Shown: piece by piece, positions 13,591-17,675 of the stretch
How positions within the stretch are numbered: position 1 is the first letter of the stretch
How the letters are laid out: the number at the start of each line of letters is the position of its first letter
Origin: an uncultured Eubacterium sp.
GTDB lineage: Bacteria > Bacillota > Clostridia > Lachnospirales > Lachnospiraceae
Length of the DNA: 17,675 nucleotides
NCBI GenBank assembly: GCA_934338065.1
Contig: CAKRGX010000024.1
Coordinates: 1 to 17,675, forward strand
Direction of reading: 5' to 3'
Program-made: the position numbers and the translations under genes
Notes under the pieces: model-generated
Told to the model about the DNA's origin: nothing
What the model saw: only the letters and a program-made list of their open reading frames with translations
Database searches by the model: none

Positions 13591-14406
13591 TTATGCATTA
13601 ACAATGTTTGCCAGATATAGCCGCAGCGCCGTCTCCGTGCTCTGTTCCCCCTTGGCAAACTCCATCTCCTTGATATTTCTTAAGATACAGCCACAGTGTC
13701 CCGGAAATGTTGGGAAACAAGTCACATGAAGATAAGTGTCAATCTCCGGACTGTAATCAAGAATATCCAATATTTTCCCATAGAGTGTTGCCTGCTCATA
13801 GCTTTTCAGCCACTTCGGATCCATATTGGCAAAGAGTGCGCCAAAAGACTTGCCTATCATCTCCTCAAGCGGTGTCTTCTCAAGCTTTGCCAGTGCCTCA
13901 TTGCCATAGCAGAAGATCCAGTCTACGGCATTAGCATTCTCGTCAAAGACCATCTCGATGTCCGTAAAAGCAACTGGCAGAAAGTCAAAGCTTTTATAAT
14001 GCTCCTGATACTCCTCCATCGTCATCGGCTTGCTTTTTGCCAGAATCTTCTCTAAAAGCTTCTTCTGCTTCTCATGGATCAGACCAGTGATCACTTTCTT
14101 CTTCCGCGGGCTGTAGCGGAGCTTCTCTCCGTTATTCAGATAGACGAAATCACTGATGGAGTGGATTGCCTTGACGGATACAATGCACCGTCTGCTCAAC
14201 CGGATGAAGCCCTCTCCAACCTGCTGTTCTACAATATTTAACCGGTCCTGACAGATATAAACACTTCCATCCAGCATATGTACCAGTGCTTTAAGGCTTC
14301 CTACCATCTCATCCGGCAGATCAAAGTACATGACATTCTCCACCTGAATCGTAATTAGTTCTCCGGTCATCTTGCTTTTAATAACTTCTAATGTAACTTG
14401 TGACAT
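13591..14406 (-). CDS. LytTR DNA-binding protein with C-terminal PAS domain
   Basis: This encodes 271 residues. The N-terminal LytTR domain (about 5-115) shows ITIQVENVMYFDLPDEM, GFIRLSRRCIVSVKAIHSI and the FVYLNNGEKLRYSPRKKK region that contacts DNA. A linker helix (about 118-140) leads to a PAS-like domain (about 145-260: VAFTDIEMVFDENANAVDWI, FCYGNEALAKLEKTPLEEMI, GKSFGALF). Most LytTR regulators have a receiver domain in front and no PAS behind, so this order is less usual. There is no phosphoacceptor, so the PAS domain presumably senses a ligand or a partner directly. ATG 14406 has AAAGGAG eight bases upstream. It is the first gene of a unit with the small membrane protein. Confidence 0.85.
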   Translation of the reverse strand: MSQVTLEVIKSKMTGELITIQVENVMYFDLPDEMVGSLKALVHMLDGSVYICQDRLNIVEQQVGEGFIRLSRRCIVSVKAIHSISDFVYLNNGEKLRYSPRKKKVITGLIHEKQKKLLEKILAKSKPMTMEEYQEHYKSFDFLPVAFTDIEMVFDENANAVDWIFCYGNEALAKLEKTPLEEMIGKSFGALFANMDPKWLKSYEQATLYGKILDILDYSPEIDTYLHVTCFPTFPGHCGCILRNIKEMEFAKGEQSTETALRLYLANIVNA

Positions 14407-14604
14407 CTTTCATCTCCTTTAAACTATACATACCAAAAGTTTTCTTTAACAAAATCATTTATCGTATCAATCGACTGCAAATTATCTGCGTTCAAGAGAA
14501 ACCATCTTCTTATTCTTATACCCCATCCAATCCTCCAAATATAAAATTTAACAAAACATAACTTGCACCAAACAATACTGTTGATAACAAATTCAAGGTT
14601 TGCC

Positions 14605-14621
14605 GAACTGTTTATCAGTTC
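14605..14621. repeat. Short perfect inverted repeat in the LytTR upstream region
   Basis: GAACTG (14605-14610), TTTAT, CAGTTC (14616-14621), followed on plus by ATTTTTATAT. It sits in the 252-base gap between the deaminase-like frame and the LytTR gene. It may be a weak terminator or an operator; the rest of the gap holds no gene and no convincing promoter. Confidence 0.35.
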
Positions 14622-14658
14622 ATTTTTATATCTCTATTATACACGATATCAAAAAAAA

Positions 14659-15039
14659 TTAAATCCTTTTTGGATTTTTGGATAGCGTAAAGTTATTGTT
14701 GGTTGGAAATAAGTAAGATACCCCTAAAAGAACTGTTCCATGAATACAATGATTTGATTTAATTCCTGGATATGGGTCTATATAATATATTTCTTTTATA
14801 CCCAATTGATAAGCCTTTTTTGAACATAACTCACATGGGCTAGCAGTTGTAAATAACTTCCCGCCCTGAATCTTTGCACCACCATATTTTGCTATTTGCA
14901 AAAAAGCATTTTCCTCTGCGTGTAGCGCACGAGTATGTACTTGATTGGGTTTTCCAGTAATACCATTATAGATATCCTTAAAACAATATGAATAACATTT
15001 TCCTTCCTTTCCCAAAAGCTCTTTGTCAAAAGCAACCAT
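14659..15039 (-). CDS. dCMP/cytidine-deaminase-like zinc protein, probably a fragment
   Basis: This encodes 126 residues with a complete zinc-deaminase signature: HTRALHAEEN (His40, catalytic Glu42) and TTASPCELCSKKA (Cys69, Cys72), then AYQLGIKEIYYIDPYPGI. The style (Gly-Lys-Pro-Asn before HTRALHAEEN and DPYPG after) is that of deoxycytidylate-deaminase-like proteins, some of which are anti-phage enzymes fused to an N-terminal P-loop domain. No P-loop part is present here. The frame opens after a TAA just before ATG 15039, and a weak AGG lies 6 bases upstream. From about residue 93 on the sequence no longer looks like the family. So it is either a minimal deaminase or the conserved core of a truncated gene. 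It overlaps the methylase-like fragment before it. Confidence 0.6.
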   Translation of the reverse strand: MVAFDKELLGKEGKCYSYCFKDIYNGITGKPNQVHTRALHAEENAFLQIAKYGGAKIQGGKLFTTASPCELCSKKAYQLGIKEIYYIDPYPGIKSNHCIHGTVLLGVSYLFPTNNNFTLSKNPKRI

Positions 15040-15143
15040 TCTTTACCTGTCAAATCATTCAAAGTATTTCTTTTATCATATCGACCTGGTTGATTTTCAA
15101 GTTCTTTAGGTTTTCGTGGTCTCTTCTTTCTTTCTTCCATCAT
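15012..15143 (-). pseudogene. N-terminal fragment of a DNA methyltransferase-like protein
   Basis: The frame starts at ATG 15143 and reads RKKRPRKPKELENQPGRYDK then RNTLNDLTGKEWLLLTKSFW. The N(x)LTGKEWxxxTKS pattern is typical of the start of N4/N6 DNA methyltransferases of defence islands. After KSFW (about 15012) the sequence loses sense in this frame while the deaminase frame takes over, so a deletion joined the two genes here. The start codon overlaps the stop of the preceding fragment as ATGA, as in a translationally coupled operon. The identification rests on the short motif only. Confidence 0.5.
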
Positions 15144-15307
15144 TTCACTCCTATATCCTTACTTATTTTTAATACGGATTCAAATTCAACTTTTCTGCTT
15201 GCTGCCATTCTTAATATGGAAGTATATGTTATAAATTTCCAATTATATTCTTTAAAAGGCTTTAAAAAAACTGGATCAACAACAGAGCACAATTCCTCTT
15301 GTGCCAT
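15140..15307 (-). pseudogene. C-terminal fragment of an unrecognised protein
   Basis: From the in-frame ATG 15307 there are 55 codons ending at TGA 15140-15142, reading VDPVFLKPFKEYNWKFITYT then SILRMAASRKVEFESVLKIS. It has no ribosome binding site and its upstream DNA is methyltransferase sequence in another frame, so it is probably the tail of a longer gene whose front was deleted. The stop overlaps the start of the next frame (ATGA), which argues that this was a real gene in the ancestral operon. I cannot assign a family. Confidence 0.4.
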
Positions 15308-15770
15308 ATGGATTTGATACATTAGATTCGCCCGAACGTTTATTATATTGATGCGTAACCTTATCGAACTTAAATCCTGCATTTCTTATTGCATTAACAA
15401 AATCATTCCATTCCTTCATTTCTTGATTATGAAAAGTAACAACCATATACCCATCGTCTTTCAAAATCTTATGCATGTTCTTAAAAGCATTAACTAATTT
15501 TCTATTATATTCTTCTCTTCCAACATATCCCCTTTTTACGGTTATTTCTGCTTCAACATCTGCTCGATATCTATTATCATATTTTTGTAACCATGCAAGC
15601 CATATCTGACTTAAATCCATATATTGAACCAATCCTCCATACGGAGGGTCTGTAATAATGAAATCAATACTCTTTTCCTCTATATAGTCACACAAATCTG
15701 CAACATCCATTACTCCATAATTTAAATTGGCATTTTTCTTTATATTGTGTTGTCCATCAACGATATTAGC
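15276..15770 (-). pseudogene. DNA methyltransferase fragment (motif IV DPPY)
   Basis: The open frame runs from about 15776 with no start of its own; an internal ATG is at 15710. It contains the amino-methyltransferase motif IV in DFIITDPPYGGLVQYMDLS, then KNMHKILKDDGYMVVTFHNQ and HQYNKRSGESNVSNPYGT. After NPYGT (near 15300) the match ends and the frame stops at 15276. Both the N-terminal part (SAM-binding FxGxG motif I) and the C-terminal part are missing. The pattern is that of adenine- or cytosine-N4-specific DNA methylases found in anti-phage islands, of the kind with a DUF1156-like N-terminus (this subgroup is a guess). It abuts the stop of the 181-residue gene at 15766, marking a deletion junction. 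Confidence 0.7.
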
Positions 15771-16311
15771 CTTGTTTCACATAATTAAGTGCCATCTGTC
15801 TGTACCCTTTGAACCAGTCGACACGTCCTCCCATCCACCACAGAAATTCCTCCGTGGAAAAATCAAGCGTTCCCTCATACGCATTCATCAGCTCTCTCGT
15901 ACTCCGTGTGTGGGAAATCACCACATTGTCTTCTAAATTTTCCTCATAGAAAGCAATCATTTTCTCGCACTGCTCCATCGATTTCTTATGGTCAATGCCG
16001 TAAAGATAAATCATTTCCTGATAATCATTGACATAAAAAGACGGTTCACCGATTCCCACCATCAAATACTGCTTCGTCTCCTCCCTGTTTAATCCCATCG
16101 CAAACGCCATTTGGAAAATGTTGTATCGGCTCGGTTTGTGATACCCATTAATTCCAAACCAGCGGTGCATCGTTGGAAGAGAAACAAAATCCATGCGTCC
16201 GGTTTTCTGGCGAAACGTCAAAAATGCCTGCCGCCTTACTTGTTTATCTGGCTGCTTGAAATTCCACGGATACCCCATCCGCTCCATGATAAATGCGTCA
16301 AACCTTCTCAT
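15766..16311 (-). CDS. Uncharacterised 181-residue protein, possible C-terminal truncation
   Basis: ATG 16311 is chosen because GGAGGG lies eight bases upstream and the start overlaps the stop of the azlC-azlD fusion as ATGA, a sign of translational coupling. The frame is open to 16389 but only as antisense-like noise within the fusion gene. The protein is soluble, rich in aromatic residues: LPTMHRWFGINGYHKPSRY, then QMAFAMGLNREETKQYLMVG and NDYQEMIYLYGIDHKKS. The first part could be an HTH-like fold. I recall similar proteins in Lachnospiraceae without a known function. The last residues (ALNYVKQG) sit right at the junction with the methylase fragment, so the natural C-terminus is probably lost. 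Confidence 0.65.
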   Translation of the reverse strand: MRRFDAFIMERMGYPWNFKQPDKQVRRQAFLTFRQKTGRMDFVSLPTMHRWFGINGYHKPSRYNIFQMAFAMGLNREETKQYLMVGIGEPSFYVNDYQEMIYLYGIDHKKSMEQCEKMIAFYEENLEDNVVISHTRSTRELMNAYEGTLDFSTEEFLWWMGGRVDWFKGYRQMALNYVKQG

Positions 16312-16511
16312 GAAAAAAGCCCTCCATACTGAAGCACCATATAAAGTGCCGTTCCCACTGCAATGCTCAAAAACGTGTTGTGTTTCCACTTATAGCTGAC
16401 TGCCTCAAAAAGTGCGGCATTCTGCATCGTAATTCCATACGCCATTCCGACAAACAAGTAACTGCACAAAATCGGAATGGACTTGATAAATCCTCTACGA
16501 GCGATTTTCAT
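16308..16511 (-). pseudogene. azlC: azlC-azlD in-frame deletion fusion
   Basis: A 67-codon frame. Residues 1-32 (GFIKSIPILCSYLFVGMAYG) are the N-terminus of AzlC, the large subunit of the branched-chain amino acid exporter. Residues from about 38 (WKHNTFLSIAVGTALYMVLQ) are the C-terminal helix of AzlD, the small subunit. AzlC is normally about 230 residues and AzlD about 100, so some 250 codons were lost in one deletion that kept the reading frame. The start overlaps the end of the DUF1275 gene by 17 bases and the stop overlaps the next start, so the operon stays coupled through it. It cannot form the transporter; a residual role as a translational bridge is possible. Confidence 0.75.
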
Positions 16512-17181
16512 GTTCTTCCTTCTCTCTGTCGATAAACATCATAATAAAGGCGGCAAGCAAAAAGAATGCACACACTAAAATTGCCTTTTCCTTCATATAA
16601 GAAATGCATACATTTCCAAGTACGGCACCAATAATAAAGCACAAAATCACACCATAATAAAGGATGCTTTTTGACAGACATTTCTTTTCTTTCGTATGTA
16701 TATAATCGCACAAATTCTGTGTACCGCTGCGAAGATTTCCGATACACATCGTGGTCGCAATTCCATTTCCGTGAATCTTACGAAAACTCTCTACCTGAAT
16801 TCCGCAGGCAAGTGATGTTAAACTGTTTGCTAAGAGATTAAAAGAAACCGGAATAAAGCACACGCCGGCAAGCACAATTGCCTCTAACAAGACAGAAATC
16901 TGCCGCCAATGAAGTCTTCTTTTCTCATCCATCCGAAAACGCACCAAATCAGCCAGCATAATTCCAGCCGCAAATGCAAGTACCGGAAACAGATACCGCA
17001 CAACCTCCGGCCAGTTTTTCTCAGATATGCTTACGCCAAGCAACAGCATATTTCCCGTCTGTGCATTGGCAAATACATGGTCCCGCATAATGTACGAATA
17101 AGCATCCATAAATCCACCGGATGCCGCTAACACGATTCCTAACTCAATGGACTCTGACATCTGCTTTGCTATTTTTTTCAT
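16495..17181 (-). CDS. DUF1275 (YoaK-type) membrane protein
   Basis: This encodes 228 residues with about six hydrophobic segments. The family hallmark is near the start: GFMDAYSYIMRDHVFANAQT then GNMLLLGVSI, followed later by ACGIQVESFRKIHGNGIATT and MCIGNLRSGTQNLCDYI. DUF1275 proteins (YoaK family) are inner-membrane proteins of unknown function, suggested to be transporters. ATG 17181 has AAAGGAG upstream, and the gene begins 2 bases after the stop of the TrkA-C protein. The end overlaps the azlC start by 17 bases. The operon thus joins three membrane-transport genes, which points to a common ion or solute role (inference). Confidence 0.85.
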   Translation of the reverse strand: MKKIAKQMSESIELGIVLAASGGFMDAYSYIMRDHVFANAQTGNMLLLGVSISEKNWPEVVRYLFPVLAFAAGIMLADLVRFRMDEKRRLHWRQISVLLEAIVLAGVCFIPVSFNLLANSLTSLACGIQVESFRKIHGNGIATTMCIGNLRSGTQNLCDYIHTKEKKCLSKSILYYGVILCFIIGAVLGNVCISYMKEKAILVCAFFLLAAFIMMFIDREKEEHENRS

Positions 17182-17183
17182 TC

Positions 17184-17675
17184 CTATCGCTCCTTTATCA
17201 CAATTGTATCACCCGGTGCAAACACCGTGTTTCCATTTGGAATAATCAATTCTTCCCCCCGCTGAATCATCACGACTAACTTTCCTTTTCCGAGATGAAT
17301 CCGCGATAAACTTTTGCCTACCCATTTGTGACTGCCGTCTAACTCAATTTCAATCAGCCGCACACCATCCACATCACCCGGTGCCTTTGCACTGAGAATC
17401 AATGTGTCGCCCGGCACAAGCACAGTGTCTCCGTTTGGCGTCACATCTTTTTCATCCCGCTGAATCTGAACGTGAAGCGTCTCCGGCGGCAGCAAAATAT
17501 CTTTAATCTTACTGCCCGCCCACGGATGATTTTCTTCAACCGTAAACTGGATAAATTGAACCGGCACCTCTTCGGTGTAATCGGTAAAGGTCTTTAATAC
17601 GCCTAATGTTGTGGCAAAGATATGAACTCTCATGATTTCACCGGTTGTAACATCCGTCAGAAGTCCAGGCTGGTC
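17184..17675 (-). CDS. C-terminus of a protein with two TrkA-C (RCK_C) domains, 5' end outside window
   Basis: The frame is open to the window edge and gives 163 residues ending at TAG 17184-17186. Two tandem TrkA-C domains are clear: about 36-98 (FTVEENHPWAGSKIKDILLP … NGDTVLVPGDTLILSAK) and about 105-163 (IEIELDGSHKWVGKSLSRIH … NGNTVFAPGDTIVIKER). Such domains bind small ligands and gate transporters. The preceding part (DQPGLLTDVTTGEIMRVHIF) looks like the linker after a membrane domain; a ClC-type chloride transporter or a cation/proton antiporter is plausible but the membrane part is not visible. It is the first seen gene of the operon with DUF1275. Confidence 0.75.
   Translation of the reverse strand, partial: DQPGLLTDVTTGEIMRVHIFATTLGVLKTFTDYTEEVPVQFIQFTVEENHPWAGSKIKDILLPPETLHVQIQRDEKDVTPNGDTVLVPGDTLILSAKAPGDVDGVRLIEIELDGSHKWVGKSLSRIHLGKGKLVVMIQRGEELIIPNGNTVFAPGDTIVIKER

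Noticed and set aside
14423..14452. TTGTTA-N18-TATAGT as LytTR promoter on the minus strand
   Set aside because: The start would fall within the ribosome binding site, leaving no usable leader.
14641..14690. AAATCC-TTTTT-GGATTT hairpin as terminator of the deaminase-like gene
   Set aside because: A 6-bp AT-rich stem inside the coding end with no clear U run after it on the minus strand; too weak.

Overview
The window looks like chromosome of a low-GC Firmicute, most probably a gut Lachnospiraceae (Clostridia). This is an inference from several things: AGGAGG-type ribosome binding sites, TTGACA/TATAAT-type promoters, frequent GTG starts, a secreted GH2 beta-galactosidase with Fn3-like and lysine-rich C-terminal domains, a DUF6465 protein, and a 181-residue protein family I associate with that group. 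No rRNA, tRNA or CRISPR array is visible.

Layout. (1) 1-1440 is a scar zone. It holds the 3' end of an unrecognised gene, a transposase remnant broken by a frameshift and cut at its 3' end, two tandem palindromic repeat units, a strong hairpin, and a RhuM-family gene broken by an amber codon but still behind a good promoter with repeated operator-like motifs. (2) 1440-3900 carries a LysR-type regulator, a dyad at the usual LysR operator position, and a MetE C-terminal-like (YxjG-type) methyltransferase with all four zinc ligands. A 3' remnant of an arginine-deiminase-superfamily gene and a bidirectional terminator follow. (3) 3900-9173 is a sugar locus: a 1392-residue secreted beta-galactosidase divergent from an AraC-type regulator, with a perfect 24-bp palindrome between them. 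(4) 9187-10737 has a DUF6465-parA operon, without a parB, divergent from an XRE-type regulator. (5) 10725-12696 is a two-gene operon of a SLC13/ArsB-type permease and a cytidylate-kinase-like protein. (6) 12782-13060 is a collapsed ABC exporter gene. (7) 13219-14406 is a LytTR-PAS regulator with a small membrane-anchored protein downstream. (8) 14659-15770 is a defence-island ruin: DNA methyltransferase pieces, an unknown fragment and a deaminase whose zinc motif is intact. (9) 15766-17675 is a compact operon on the minus strand: the C-terminus of a TrkA-C-bearing protein, a DUF1275 membrane protein, an in-frame azlC-azlD deletion fusion, and the 181-residue protein coupled to it by an ATGA overlap.

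The intact genes form three local regulator-target pairs (LysR with the methyltransferase, AraC with the beta-galactosidase, LytTR-PAS with the small membrane protein). The unusual theme is gene decay: at least eight loci are truncated, frameshifted or fused by internal deletion. The most interesting places are the methylase/deaminase remnant, the permease/kinase-like operon, and the well-formed operators beside lacZ and the methyltransferase.
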